Below, piece after piece: positions 1 to 9,851 of a DNA stretch of 28,283 bases. Source of the stretch: a virus. The position numbers and the translations under genes are program-made. The notes under the pieces were generated by a model that ran no database searches, was not told the DNA's origin, and saw nothing but the letters and a program-made list of their open reading frames with translations. The stretch spans positions 1 through 28,283 of the IMG/VR virus record IMGVR_UViG_3300043539_001392. The stretch is one strand, 5' to 3'. Numbering within the stretch: position 1 is the stretch's first letter; each line of letters begins with the position of its first letter.

Positions 1-1
1 T

Positions 2-865
2 AATTATCTTGGAGTTTCTCCAGAAAGAGTGACTTTAGAACCAACTGTTCTTCCTCATGATGAGTTTATTATTCCAAATTTAAAACCATTTGAAGCATTG
101 AATATGCTCACAGCATTTTCACTCAACAACAATTTAACCTCAGCGTTTGTATTTTTCGAGACCGTTTCTGGTTATAAATTTGTAAGTTTGGAGTCTTTGA
201 TACAGGCTGATGATGCTCGAACCATTTATCTTCGTCCCCAAAATGTAAGTAATGAAACTGATTCTTTGGCAGGAATAGACTACATCAGCGATTTTAATAT
301 TTCTCAGTTATTCAATGTGTTGCAAACAATGTCAACTGGTGGTTATGCATCATCAATGTTAAAAATGGATCTAATCAAGCAAGATGTGCAAACAGCATTC
401 TCAGATCCAGCATCTTCAACACCTGTCACAACGTTGAATGCATTTTTACCAATGAATGACGCGAAAAATAGATTTAATGATAGAATAATTGATGCTTCAG
501 CATATCAAAGATTCTTCACTAACGTAAAAGGTGGATTAATTGACAAGATTATGTTGCAAAGAGCGCATCAATTTTCTCTTTTAAATAACTATACAATGCA
601 AGTTACAATGGCTGGCGATACAAGTTACGAAGCAGGTCAAGTGATCAGCGTTGACTTTCCATATCTGCAACCAATTAATGAAGCAGAAGAAACTCAAGTA
701 GATCCATACAAGGCAGGTCGCTATCTTCTTACTGCCGTTCGCCATCGAATTCTTAACAATAAATACATCTGCTATCTTGAATTATGCAAAGATTCAGTTC
801 TACAGCCATTCCCTTCTGCTGTTGCTGATGATTCTCAACTCTTAACATCTGCTAGATTATCATGA
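2..865 (+). CDS. Baseplate hub protein, gp27-like (5' partial)
   Basis: The reading frame is open to the left edge: codons before the GTG at 29 are in frame and read NYLGVSPER, so the true start lies outside the window and GTG 29 is not the start. About 287 residues are visible. The pattern FVFFETVSGYKFVSLESL, followed much later by a beta-rich part (YEAGQVISVDFPYLQP, then GRYLLTAVRHRI), is what I expect from the C-terminal two thirds of a T4 gp27-type hub subunit. That protein forms the trimeric torus joining the spike to the tail tube. The stop overlaps the next start as ATGA (862-865), so it is translationally coupled to the gp5-like spike, its expected physical partner. The family call rests on pattern and position; no alignment was run. 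Confidence 0.7.
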   Translation, partial: NYLGVSPERVTLEPTVLPHDEFIIPNLKPFEALNMLTAFSLNNNLTSAFVFFETVSGYKFVSLESLIQADDARTIYLRPQNVSNETDSLAGIDYISDFNISQLFNVLQTMSTGGYASSMLKMDLIKQDVQTAFSDPASSTPVTTLNAFLPMNDAKNRFNDRIIDASAYQRFFTNVKGGLIDKIMLQRAHQFSLLNNYTMQVTMAGDTSYEAGQVISVDFPYLQPINEAEETQVDPYKAGRYLLTAVRHRILNNKYICYLELCKDSVLQPFPSAVADDSQLLTSARLS

Positions 866-3087
866 GTAAATTTCGAAAAGACTTTATCGGATTAGATGGA
901 TTTCAGTGGTGGTTCGGTGTGGTTGAAAACCGAAACGATCCATTATTGCTTGGAAGATGTCAAGTTCGCATTTATGGAATACATTCTCCAAATTTAACTG
1001 ATATTCCATCAGCAGACCTTCCTTGGGCTTTGCCAGTCCATTCACTAAACAATCAAACCTTCTCAACACCAAAAGAAGGTGATTATGTTTTTGGATTCTT
1101 TATTGATGGATCATATGCGCAACAACCAGTAATGATGGGTATTGTTCCTGGAATTCCTGAGTCAATGACTGATCCAAATTCTGGATTTGCTGATCTTAGA
1201 ACCCCAGAAGAAATTGCAAATTCACCAAAAAGAACAAGATCAGTTGAGTATGCTACAGATGGTACTGGCGCAACTCTTGAAGAATATACTGATGAAGAAG
1301 AATTGTCGGCATTAAGAAATCCATCTGCATTTCAAATTGGTTTTCCAACAAATAGCCCACTCGCAAGAAACGAGCAGGTAGACGAAACAATTCTTTCTGC
1401 CAAGAAAGCATCAGTTGTCACTGTTCCAATTTCAGAAGAAAACCAATGGAAAGAACCAGATCCTGCATATGATGCAGAGTATCCATTCAATAAAGTTTGG
1501 GAAACAGAATCTGGTCACATTATGGAGTTTGATGATACTCCAGGATCAGAGCGTGTTCATATTGCACACAGATCTGGAACATTCCAAGAAATTTATCCTT
1601 CTGGAACTAAAGTCGAAAAGATTGTAAAAAACAATTATAAAATTGTTTTCTCTGATCATCATGTTTACATTAAGGGGCGTGTAAATCTTACCGTTGAATC
1701 AAATGTAAACATGAAGGTCTATGGACATGTTAATCTTGAAGCCCACAATGACATCAATGCTAATGTTGCTGGAAGTGTGAACTATACTGTCGGCGGTGAC
1801 TTTAATGTGAAGGCTGAGAATATTAATCTTGAAGCCAACAGTTATATCAATCAACTTGCAAATACTGGCGTGTTTATTACTGGCAATGGAGATGACGACG
1901 ACGGCGGTGTGTTCATAGTTGGAGAAGGTTCAGTTGGACTTCAGGGTGGAGAAGTTTCAGTTCTTTCTACAGTTGGAACTACGATAACTGCAGGTATTGA
2001 CATTTCATTGACTGCTGGTGGATTTATCGCTGCTCAAGCTGGCGGTGCAGTTAGCATTCAAGCAGGGGCGCAATTTAATGTTCTTGCTGCTGGTACTGCG
2101 GCAATGACAGCAGCCACAGTCGGATTGAATGGAGCGGTTATCTCTCTCACCTCTGCTGGTCTTGTGAATTTGCAGGGTACAGTTGTTGGTGTTGGTGCAA
2201 GTCTCGTTGCTCCATTACAAACGTTCACAACATTCCCACCATCTCCTATAATTGGTGTTCCAATCCCAGGAATTCCAGCTGGGGAAGTAATTCCTGCCTC
2301 ACCAACAGGATTAGGCGATCCACTTGAATTGCTCGAATATAACGATCCTCCTGTGTTCTTTGAGAAGAGCCCAAGCGTTCGACTTCCTCCAGATCGAGCT
2401 GCAGATATTGAACAACAGATTCTAGAATACGTTAAGAATCCAAACTCCTTCTATAATGAAGACGCAGATCGTGGTGATGTGAAGTCGAATTATCAAGGAA
2501 CACCAGATACAAGCGGATTTGGTGATTCGTTAATTAATCCAAATAATCCAAACATCGATGATGCTTCAGATTTGGCTGCTTGGCTAGAAGAACAATTATC
2601 AAAGACCAGTTCAGGCGGCTTCTGGTTAGAAACTGGAATGAGTGGAGGAGATTCAAATCCAAACATTATAAACATCTGGAAAGATCTAGGATTTGGAAAC
2701 AGAGCTCCATGGAACACCGACCAAACCGCATGGTGTATGGGCTTCATCAACTATGGTCTCAAACAAAATGGATACCGTTTCGTCCAAACTGCAAGAGCGT
2801 TTGACATTCGAGATCGTTTGTCAGATTTCGGCGCAACTCAGGTCATAAATCCAAGCGAGGCAAGACCTGGAGATATCGCTCTTTGGAAATATAGTCACGT
2901 CAGCTTTGTCTATAAAAACAATAATGGTGCCCTTTCGTTTGTGGGTGGAAATCAAAAGAGTCGCAGCAGCGTTGGTGGCTCTAAGAATAATCCTTCGCAG
3001 GGTGATGTAAGTATCTCTTGGCAAAATGGTTATTCGTCTCCAGGAGATGGAACTTTGCTCGGAATCTTTAGACCTGTAAAAGTCTAA
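862..3087 (+). CDS. 5: Baseplate spike, gp5-like, with C-terminal CHAP-like peptidase
   Basis: This 741-aa protein is the central puncturing spike of the baseplate. Residues about 18-96 form a gp5/VgrG-type OB domain (FGVVENRNDPLLLGRCQVRI, then PKEGDYVFGFFIDG). Residues about 110-213 are an acidic linker. From about 214 (ESGHIMEFDDTPGSERVHI) to about 440, short alternating beta repeats match the gp5 triple-stranded beta-helix. T4 gp5 carries its lysozyme between the OB domain and the helix; none is visible here. Instead residues about 598-741 resemble a CHAP/NlpC-P60-type peptidase or amidase (TIGR02594-like), with the likely catalytic Cys625 in TAWCMGFINY and His679 in YSHVSFVY, 54 residues apart. 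This would cut peptidoglycan during DNA entry. It is longer than T4 gp5 (575 aa). The spike call is firm; the exact bond cleaved is unknown. Confidence 0.88.
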   Translation: MSKFRKDFIGLDGFQWWFGVVENRNDPLLLGRCQVRIYGIHSPNLTDIPSADLPWALPVHSLNNQTFSTPKEGDYVFGFFIDGSYAQQPVMMGIVPGIPESMTDPNSGFADLRTPEEIANSPKRTRSVEYATDGTGATLEEYTDEEELSALRNPSAFQIGFPTNSPLARNEQVDETILSAKKASVVTVPISEENQWKEPDPAYDAEYPFNKVWETESGHIMEFDDTPGSERVHIAHRSGTFQEIYPSGTKVEKIVKNNYKIVFSDHHVYIKGRVNLTVESNVNMKVYGHVNLEAHNDINANVAGSVNYTVGGDFNVKAENINLEANSYINQLANTGVFITGNGDDDDGGVFIVGEGSVGLQGGEVSVLSTVGTTITAGIDISLTAGGFIAAQAGGAVSIQAGAQFNVLAAGTAAMTAATVGLNGAVISLTSAGLVNLQGTVVGVGASLVAPLQTFTTFPPSPIIGVPIPGIPAGEVIPASPTGLGDPLELLEYNDPPVFFEKSPSVRLPPDRAADIEQQILEYVKNPNSFYNEDADRGDVKSNYQGTPDTSGFGDSLINPNNPNIDDASDLAAWLEEQLSKTSSGGFWLETGMSGGDSNPNIINIWKDLGFGNRAPWNTDQTAWCMGFINYGLKQNGYRFVQTARAFDIRDRLSDFGATQVINPSEARPGDIALWKYSHVSFVYKNNNGALSFVGGNQKSRSSVGGSKNNPSQGDVSISWQNGYSSPGDGTLLGIFRPVKV

Positions 3088-3095
3088 TATAAATA
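3088..3095 (+). promoter_or_regulatory. T4-type late promoter (TATAAATA)
   Basis: An exact TATAAATA lies in the 32-bp gap directly after the gp5 stop, 24 bp before the gp25 start. This octamer is the T4 late-promoter -10 element read by the phage sigma factor gp55 with gp45/gp33. It probably starts the transcript for the wedge genes. The position in a gap and the exact match support it; AT-richness makes chance matches possible. Confidence 0.7.
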
Positions 3096-3119
3096 TAAAA
3101 ACAAATTTTAGAGTAAAAA

Positions 3120-3512
3120 ATGGCAGCAGAAGAAAGAGCATTTTCTGATCTAGATTTAAATTTTACGAAACATCCGATTACAAAAGATGTTGCTCGTAAA
3201 ACTGGGTATAATGCGATTATCGCTTCTTTAAAGAATTTAATTAATACTAATTTCTACGAAAGACCATTTAATCCAAAATTGGGAAGCAATATTCGCGGTT
3301 TACTGTTCGAACCATTAGATCCGTTAACAGGAACTGTTCTACAAAAAGAATTGAAAATTCTTATTGATAACTATGAACCAAGAGTTTCTGTGAGAGATAT
3401 ACAAGTAGTGGCTGATTATGATAGAAATGCATATCAAGTTACTTTAACATTTTTTACGGTTAATTCTACTGAACCACTCAGAACAGTATTATTTTTAAAT
3501 AGGTTGAGATAA
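3120..3512 (+). CDS. 25: Baseplate wedge protein gp25
   Basis: This 130-aa protein matches the gp25/GpW family in size (T4 gp25 is about 132 aa) and in sequence. The conserved EPR motif appears in IDNYEPRVSVRDIQV (about residues 83-97), and the N-terminal part has the usual GYNAIIASLKNLINTNFYERPFNP. In contractile tails gp25 links the inner baseplate to the first sheath ring; the EPR loop bonds with gp6/gp53-type neighbours and helps trigger sheath assembly. ATG 3120 follows an AGAG ribosome site and a late promoter. The stop shares one base with the gp6 start (TAATG at 3510-3514). I see nothing unusual in it. Confidence 0.95.
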   Translation: MAAEERAFSDLDLNFTKHPITKDVARKTGYNAIIASLKNLINTNFYERPFNPKLGSNIRGLLFEPLDPLTGTVLQKELKILIDNYEPRVSVRDIQVVADYDRNAYQVTLTFFTVNSTEPLRTVLFLNRLR

Positions 3513-5596
3513 TGTCAGCAAACTTAGAAAGTAAATTGATTGTTTCAAATCCAGACTTTAATGCGATTCGAAGCAACTTAAAAGATTTTTTGCGAGCTCA
3601 AACCACTTTTTCGGATTATGATTTCGAAGGTTCTGGTCTTTCTAATTTGATCGATCTGTTAGCGTATAACACTCACTATATGGCTTTCTATGCAAACATG
3701 ATTGCAAACGAAGCCTTCTTGGATACAGCCTCACTTCGTGATGCAGTAGTTTCTCACGCCAAGATGCTTGGATATACTCCAACTTCTGTAACAAGTGCAC
3801 GTGCAAATGTGAATCTAACCTTCACACAAGCAAATAATGCGGCTGTGGCAAATTTAACATCTCTCACGATTCCAAGATTTACAAAATTTGCTGGAATTTC
3901 TTTAAACGGAGTCAACTATACATTCACGACTCTTGAAGAAAAAACTGTAACAAAAGCCAATTCAGCATTTACATTCTCCAATCTCGAGATTACTGAAGGC
4001 AAACCAATAAACATTGTCTTCACTTATAGTGCGCAAAATAACCCACTACAACAATTTACAATTCCTGATCCAGATGTTGATACGTCAACACTAGAAGTTA
4101 TTGTTCAAAACTCTGCTGCCGACTTAACTCAAAAAACATATACGCTTGCTCTAGATGCAACTGAAGTTTCAGCAAATAGCGCAGTTTATTATCTTGATGA
4201 AATTAATGATGGAAAATATCAAGTATACTTCGGTGATGGTATTTTAGGTAAACAACTTTCAGATAGCAACATTGTGATTTTGAGTTATTTGAGAAGTAAG
4301 GGTGCTGATTCGAATAAGACAAATCAATTCACACTAATTGATTCAGTTGGAACATTAACAAGCGGAACAGTTGTGGTCAACGATGCTGCTCAAGGTGGCA
4401 CATCTGCAGAATCTATTAATAAAATTAAATTTACTGCGCCAAAAGCATTTGCTGCAAGAAATAGAGCAGTCACAAAAACAGATTATATTTCTCTAATTCA
4501 ACGCGACTATCCTTCTCTTGAAGCAGTCAACGTTTGGGGTGGTGAAGAAAATGATCCACCAGTTTACGGCAAAGTCTTTATTTCTGCAAAACCTGCTTCT
4601 GGCTACGAATTAACAACAACAGAAAAACAATATATTTTAAATGAGGTTGTTGCCCCGTTAAGCATGGTAACTGTAACACCAGAATTTGTTGACCCAGATT
4701 ATAATTATTTGAATCTAAGTGTTAAAGTTACTTACGATCCAACTGCAACAACGAAAACTCCAGGTCAGATTGTAAGCTCTGTAAAATCAGCTGTGTACAA
4801 CTTTGCAAATACAAACCTTGACAATTTCAATTCATACTTCAAAGTTTCTCGTTTGACAAGAGAAATTGATAATATCGAAACTGCAATTTTAAGTAACGAA
4901 ATTGACGTTACAATTGAGAAAAGACTTGAACCAATTCTTGGCGCAACACCAAGAAACTATACTTTGAAATATTATACGCCACTAAAGAAATCAACTAGCG
5001 GAAATAGAATTCGCTCAACTCCAGCATTTACTGCATATGACAGCGAAGATGTTGTTCGTCAGGTATTCTTCGAAGAAGTGCCCCAGTCAACAACAGGCAT
5101 CTCATCAATAACCATTAAAGCAGGTGGTTCAGGATTTACTGTTGCTCCAGAGATAAGAATCACAGGCGATGGCTATGGAGCAGCCGCAACAGCAGTAATT
5201 ACAAACGGCAAAATCACCTCTGTAAATATTACAAATGCTGGCTCAGAATATACAACAGCAGTTGTGAAAGCATATGACTCTGATGGAAACGAATTGACAA
5301 GCGTTTTACTTGAAGCAGTTATTCAGAATAGCGTCGGTAAACTTCGAACATACTATTTCGATGACAATCAAATTAAAACCATTCTTTCTGAAGATGCTGC
5401 AACAGTAGATTATGCTGCTGGAACAATCACACTTCAAAACTTCTCACCACTTGATATTAGAAATACTTTAAAAGTTCTTAAGTTCTATGCAATGCCTGAG
5501 AATAATTTGTTCAGTTCAACAAGAAGTTCAATTATAACAGTTGATCAAGAAGATGCAGCTGCAATCACTGTCGACGCTATACCTGTAACAATCTAA
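3512..5596 (+). CDS. 6: Baseplate wedge protein gp6
   Basis: At 694 aa it is close to T4 gp6 (660 aa). The N-terminus has the family pattern: FSDYDFEGSGLSNLIDLLAY and then MIANEAFLDTASLRDAVVSH, continuing with MLGYTPTSVTSARANV. The middle contains the gpJ-like segment with YQVYFGDGILGKQL and AARNRAVTKTDYISLIQRDYP. gp6 dimers form the iris-like ring holding six wedges around the hub. Unlike T4, a Gly-rich beta module (about residues 529-590, AGGSGFTVAPEIRITGDGYG) sits in the C-terminal half; similar modules occur in the gp7-position protein, gp8 and the 901-aa protein downstream. It overlaps gp25 by one base and is followed after one base by the next gene. Confidence 0.93.
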   Translation: MSANLESKLIVSNPDFNAIRSNLKDFLRAQTTFSDYDFEGSGLSNLIDLLAYNTHYMAFYANMIANEAFLDTASLRDAVVSHAKMLGYTPTSVTSARANVNLTFTQANNAAVANLTSLTIPRFTKFAGISLNGVNYTFTTLEEKTVTKANSAFTFSNLEITEGKPINIVFTYSAQNNPLQQFTIPDPDVDTSTLEVIVQNSAADLTQKTYTLALDATEVSANSAVYYLDEINDGKYQVYFGDGILGKQLSDSNIVILSYLRSKGADSNKTNQFTLIDSVGTLTSGTVVVNDAAQGGTSAESINKIKFTAPKAFAARNRAVTKTDYISLIQRDYPSLEAVNVWGGEENDPPVYGKVFISAKPASGYELTTTEKQYILNEVVAPLSMVTVTPEFVDPDYNYLNLSVKVTYDPTATTKTPGQIVSSVKSAVYNFANTNLDNFNSYFKVSRLTREIDNIETAILSNEIDVTIEKRLEPILGATPRNYTLKYYTPLKKSTSGNRIRSTPAFTAYDSEDVVRQVFFEEVPQSTTGISSITIKAGGSGFTVAPEIRITGDGYGAAATAVITNGKITSVNITNAGSEYTTAVVKAYDSDGNELTSVLLEAVIQNSVGKLRTYYFDDNQIKTILSEDAATVDYAAGTITLQNFSPLDIRNTLKVLKFYAMPENNLFSSTRSSIITVDQEDAAAITVDAIPVTI

Positions 5597-5597
5597 T

Positions 5598-8444
5598 ATG
5601 TCATCACAGAATAGACTTTCAACACTCGTAGAATGGCAACTTCCTGACTTTATTCGTCGGGATCATCCATTGTTCGTAGAATTTTTGCAAAAGTATTACG
5701 AATATCTTGAAACGCCAAATTCTCCTGTTTACGAATTAAAGAGATTCTCTGATAACTATGATGTAGATAAAGCCAGAGAAGCATTTTTACAATATTTTAA
5801 AAATAAAATCATACCTTCTTTTCCTGATTCTACAGAGTTGTCAACAGAAAGAATTATTAAGGCTGCGCGCGATTTTTATGCAAAGAAAGGTACTCCTGAC
5901 TCATTTAAATTTCTTTTCAGTGCTTTATATGGTGCAGAATTAGAAGTATTTTTCCCAAAATTACAAATTTTAAAAGCATCTGATGGTAAATGGATTCTAC
6001 CTCAAGCATTTCGTTTAACGCTTACTGGTGCAAATCTTTCTCTTGATTTAAATTTAATTGAAAAGCGAAAAGCATATGGCAGCATTTCCAGAGCGAGCTG
6101 TATTGTTGAAAGCGCAATAAGAACAATTGATAAAAGCACCAACAATGAAATTGTTGAAATTTATGTTTCAAATGTAAATCGTGCATTTCAAAATGGTGAA
6201 GATCTAGAAATAGAGTATCTTGACATTAATGGCGCGACTCAAACATTCTCAGAAAAGATTATTGGTGCACTTTCAAATATTCAAATTACTCAAAATCGTC
6301 GCGGCACAAGATATCTAACAGGTGACCCAGTTGTGATTAATGGTGGTTTGGATACCACATCAACTACAAAAGTAAAGGCTGTTGCAACTGTTGGGAATGT
6401 AACCACAGGTTCAATTGATTCTGTCACCGTATTAAATCGCGGATATGGATTTAGAACATTTCCAAATTCTTTAGTTGATATTGTAACAGCAAATGGCGTT
6501 GGTGCAAACGTAATTGTTGCTTCGGTAGACACAGCAAACAATATTGAAATTCCTTATAACATTGATGCAATTTTATACAAAAAAGATACTTTATTAAATG
6601 CTGCAGACTATGATTTTGATAATGTTGCTTCAGCAGACATTAATACAACCATTATTGATGCATTAACATTTGAAAAAATAAACGTTTATCCAATACTTAC
6701 AATGAGTGTTGTAAATGGCGGATCTTTCTTCAGTGAAGAGCCAACTTTAGATGTTGTTTCTCTATTCGAGAGTGATTATTCAGAAACAAATGGCAACCTA
6801 TTGTTAAGTCCAGGCTCATTTAGTACATACAATGCATCAAATTCTTCCATTAAATTTGTTGGTGGTGGGTTTTCTAGTGTGAATGATTATTACAATGGAT
6901 GGAGAATTTTACTTGAAAAACAATATAGAACAATCATAGATTATGATGGTGCAACTAAAACTGCATTTTTAGATAGATCGTTCGAAGTAAATATAAATTT
7001 AACCAATATTCTCACTAAAAATCTTTATCTTGATTCCCGCCCATCAACTAAATCTATGGGCTATATTGCTCACGTTGAAGTATTAAATGGTGGAAGTGGA
7101 TATGATAGTGGCGATACTCTTTCACTAGCTGGAACAGGTTATGGTGCTGTCCTCAGCCCAACGATAACAGGTGGTTCATTTACTGCAGTTTCAGTATCAA
7201 ATCGTGGTGAGGGATATGTTGAACCGCCAACAGTAATCGTAAATACATCAACTGGTAGTGGGGCATTATTTAAAGTTTATGTTCTTGGAAATGGTGAGGA
7301 ATTTGATGTTGTAACTGGAGACATTGGTCAAGTCAGAGACATTATTCTCTCAAATCGTGGATCAGATTATGTTTCAGCACCAAATGTATCACTAAAAGTA
7401 TATGACATTTTAATTTCTCCTCTTGGTGGATCTGAAGTAATTCTCGAGAATGATATTGTATATCAAGGTGTAAATGTAAATACAACTACATTTAGAGCCA
7501 TCGTTGATGAATATTATCCATCTAATAATATTATCAGAGTTTTCAATTATTCTGGTTCTATAAACGTAGCACAAAATCTTGTTGTTTATAAGACTGAGAC
7601 AGCAGCACAAACAAACACCTTCATTCAAACTTCAACGATTGGAGGTAAAACGTATCCATACAAATATGGTGACGGCAGAGCCAGAGCAACAGCAGAATTT
7701 TTAAATGGTCTTATTCGCTATAACGGATATTATCTAAACACCGATGGACAATTAAGTTCTGATAAGAGATTACAAGACGCTAAGAGATATCACAATTATT
7801 CTTATGAATTAATCTCTGATCGCTCTTACACTGAGTATAGTAAAACTGTTCTTGAGAGTTTACATCCTGCAGGCGCATCACTACTTGCTGCGCATATGAT
7901 CAAAACAGATTTGCAGGTCTCGCAGCTTTCTAATATAAATGTTCATACACTCTATACAAATAGTAATAGTTTAATCACGAACTGTAACGTTGGATTTAAT
8001 GCAGCTATTGTTTCTGGAAACACAGGCAGTGACTTTGATTTGCTTGCAAATATTGGTGATATTATCATAATTAATTCTGGTAATGTGTATCGCTCTTTTG
8101 CAAAGGTGATCACTTCGTTTACCAGCAACACTCAACTAAATATAGAGAGCCCTTGCGTTATTGTTGGTGAAGGTCGCGGTAAAGTTACAGCAAACCTCAA
8201 TACACTTACAATTAGCGGCAATTCAAACTCTATTGTACAATTCATCACAGTAGACGACGAACTTAGAATAAACGTAAATAATTCTATCTTGGTTAAAACG
8301 ATTAATAGTATTTCTGGCAATGTAATTACTCTCAACAGCAATGTGGGTATTACAACGACCAATACAAATCTTGTTTACTTCGTTTATCCGAAGTTAAACG
8401 CAGTAAGTTACAAAATAGTCAGTACGACTGACGAATTCTCTTAA
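5598..8444 (+). CDS. Large baseplate wedge/virion protein in gp7 position
   Basis: This 948-aa protein lies exactly between gp6 and gp8, where T4 has gp7 (1032 aa). Its start, LSTLVEWQLPDFIRRDHPLF followed by FLQKYYEYLE and FYAKKGTPDSFKFLFSALYG (about 1-120), is a domain common in marine T4-like virion proteins. Residues about 270-315 and 490-600 carry Gly-rich modules with the pattern GGSGYDSGD, GTGYGAVLSPTI and NRGEGYVEPPTVIV. Residues about 690-780 are helical and charged (RARATAEFLNGLIRYNGYYL, YSKTVLESLHPAG). The C-terminal 160 residues are beta-rich with many Asn, Ile and Thr. By position it would be the gp7-type wedge initiator that binds gp6 and gp8. I recognise the N-terminal family, but equivalence to gp7 is inferred from gene order. 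Confidence 0.75.
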   Translation: MSSQNRLSTLVEWQLPDFIRRDHPLFVEFLQKYYEYLETPNSPVYELKRFSDNYDVDKAREAFLQYFKNKIIPSFPDSTELSTERIIKAARDFYAKKGTPDSFKFLFSALYGAELEVFFPKLQILKASDGKWILPQAFRLTLTGANLSLDLNLIEKRKAYGSISRASCIVESAIRTIDKSTNNEIVEIYVSNVNRAFQNGEDLEIEYLDINGATQTFSEKIIGALSNIQITQNRRGTRYLTGDPVVINGGLDTTSTTKVKAVATVGNVTTGSIDSVTVLNRGYGFRTFPNSLVDIVTANGVGANVIVASVDTANNIEIPYNIDAILYKKDTLLNAADYDFDNVASADINTTIIDALTFEKINVYPILTMSVVNGGSFFSEEPTLDVVSLFESDYSETNGNLLLSPGSFSTYNASNSSIKFVGGGFSSVNDYYNGWRILLEKQYRTIIDYDGATKTAFLDRSFEVNINLTNILTKNLYLDSRPSTKSMGYIAHVEVLNGGSGYDSGDTLSLAGTGYGAVLSPTITGGSFTAVSVSNRGEGYVEPPTVIVNTSTGSGALFKVYVLGNGEEFDVVTGDIGQVRDIILSNRGSDYVSAPNVSLKVYDILISPLGGSEVILENDIVYQGVNVNTTTFRAIVDEYYPSNNIIRVFNYSGSINVAQNLVVYKTETAAQTNTFIQTSTIGGKTYPYKYGDGRARATAEFLNGLIRYNGYYLNTDGQLSSDKRLQDAKRYHNYSYELISDRSYTEYSKTVLESLHPAGASLLAAHMIKTDLQVSQLSNINVHTLYTNSNSLITNCNVGFNAAIVSGNTGSDFDLLANIGDIIIINSGNVYRSFAKVITSFTSNTQLNIESPCVIVGEGRGKVTANLNTLTISGNSNSIVQFITVDDELRINVNNSILVKTINSISGNVITLNSNVGITTTNTNLVYFVYPKLNAVSYKIVSTTDEFS

Positions 8445-8461
8445 CGGAGAGATAATATAAA

Positions 8462-9841
8462 ATGGCGAGTTATGCAATCTTAACTAAAAATTTCGGTGTT
8501 TTAAACGCCCAGAACTTCGAGCGTTTAACAACTGGGGCATTTGCAAATTGCTACGTCGCGATTGGTCGTCAAAGCGACTGGTCGGGTGGTGATGTTGCTG
8601 CTGCTCCTGTAGACACTTCAAACAGTTTCTATCGATTCTGGGACACCATGATCGGTATGAAGAAAATCACTGCTGCTGACATGAATTTAGTTGTTCCACG
8701 TGTTGATTGGGAAACAGGAACAACGTATATTGAATATAATCAAGATACTCAAATGTTTGCAAAAGCCAATACTGCAAATGTTGCGTATGATAACAAATTT
8801 TATGTGAGAAATACGCGAGATCAAATCTTTAAATGTTTGTTCAATAACAACAGTGGATCATCTACTGTGATGCCAGAAATTAATTTAGATGGCCAACTTC
8901 CAGAAAATGCATTTGTTGAAACATCAGATGGATACAAATGGAAGTATTTGTATACAATTCCACCTGGACTTAAAGAAAAGTTTTTCACAAATCAATATAT
9001 GCCTGTTGTGACAGAGGCTATTGTCACAAATAATGCTGTTGATGGTCGTCTTGACATCATTAAGATTACTGCAAATGGTGCTGGTTTTTATGCGAATGCA
9101 AATTCAAATAGTTATAGCATCGTTTCTATTAGTGGTGATGGATCTAATGCAAATGTGACTGTGAAGGTTACAACTACTGCCCTTCTTGGTGGTAATTTGA
9201 GCGGATATAATATTATTTCTGCAGGTAACAATTATACCAGAGCCACGCTCAGTTTGACCGACCCTATCAAAGTTCCTGGAACTGCAAATGGCACATTAAC
9301 CGCAGTTATAGGTCCTCCAGGAGGACATGGCTCAGATGTAGCGCAAGAATTGGGTGCATCTAATTTGATGCTTTGCGTTCAAATTGAGGGTGATGAGGGT
9401 GGAAAACTTCCAATTAATGGATTAAACACATTTAGACAGATTGGCATTCTAAAAGATCCTCTATTAGCCAACTCTGCTTTTGCGTCAAATAACGTATACA
9501 GAACGACAACAGCTCTCGGCATTTCAGCTGCAGTCACTCCAGCATTTAGTTTGAAAGAAACAATCTATGTTGGAACTTCTCTTGCAACCGCGACATTTAC
9601 TGCAGTGGTTGAAAACTATGATAGCGCAAATCTTGTATTATATGTAAACAATACAACTGGATCCCTCACAACTCCAGCAACGATTGTGGGGAATACTTCT
9701 GGAGCAATTACTAGCGTTTTAAGTCAAACTGCTCCAGAAATAAAGAAGTTCTCAGGGGATCTACTATATATTGAAAACAGCGCAAATATTTCTCGATCAA
9801 CTGTTGAAACTCAACAAGTTAAACTTACGCTCAGATTTTAA
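8462..9841 (+). CDS. 8: Baseplate wedge protein gp8, enlarged
   Basis: The N-terminal 190 residues show the gp8 pattern: FYRFWDTMIGMKKITAADMN, VVPRVDWETGTTYIEY, FYVRNTRDQIFKCLFNNN and TSDGYKWKYLYTIPPG. gp8 dimers clamp gp7 and gp6 in the wedge. T4 gp8 is 334 aa, while this one is 459 aa. The extra length falls around residues 195-285, where a Gly/Asn-rich beta module occurs (ITANGAGFYANANSNSY, then ISAGNNYTRATLSL), plus another stretch at about 345-425 with repeats of the type TSLATATFTAVVENYDSANL. The family's C-terminal motif is visible as FSGDLLYIENSANISRS. A GGAGAG ribosome site at about 8443-8448 precedes ATG 8462. Confidence 0.9.
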   Translation: MASYAILTKNFGVLNAQNFERLTTGAFANCYVAIGRQSDWSGGDVAAAPVDTSNSFYRFWDTMIGMKKITAADMNLVVPRVDWETGTTYIEYNQDTQMFAKANTANVAYDNKFYVRNTRDQIFKCLFNNNSGSSTVMPEINLDGQLPENAFVETSDGYKWKYLYTIPPGLKEKFFTNQYMPVVTEAIVTNNAVDGRLDIIKITANGAGFYANANSNSYSIVSISGDGSNANVTVKVTTTALLGGNLSGYNIISAGNNYTRATLSLTDPIKVPGTANGTLTAVIGPPGGHGSDVAQELGASNLMLCVQIEGDEGGKLPINGLNTFRQIGILKDPLLANSAFASNNVYRTTTALGISAAVTPAFSLKETIYVGTSLATATFTAVVENYDSANLVLYVNNTTGSLTTPATIVGNTSGAITSVLSQTAPEIKKFSGDLLYIENSANISRSTVETQQVKLTLRF

Positions 9842-9851
9842 GGTGTAACAG

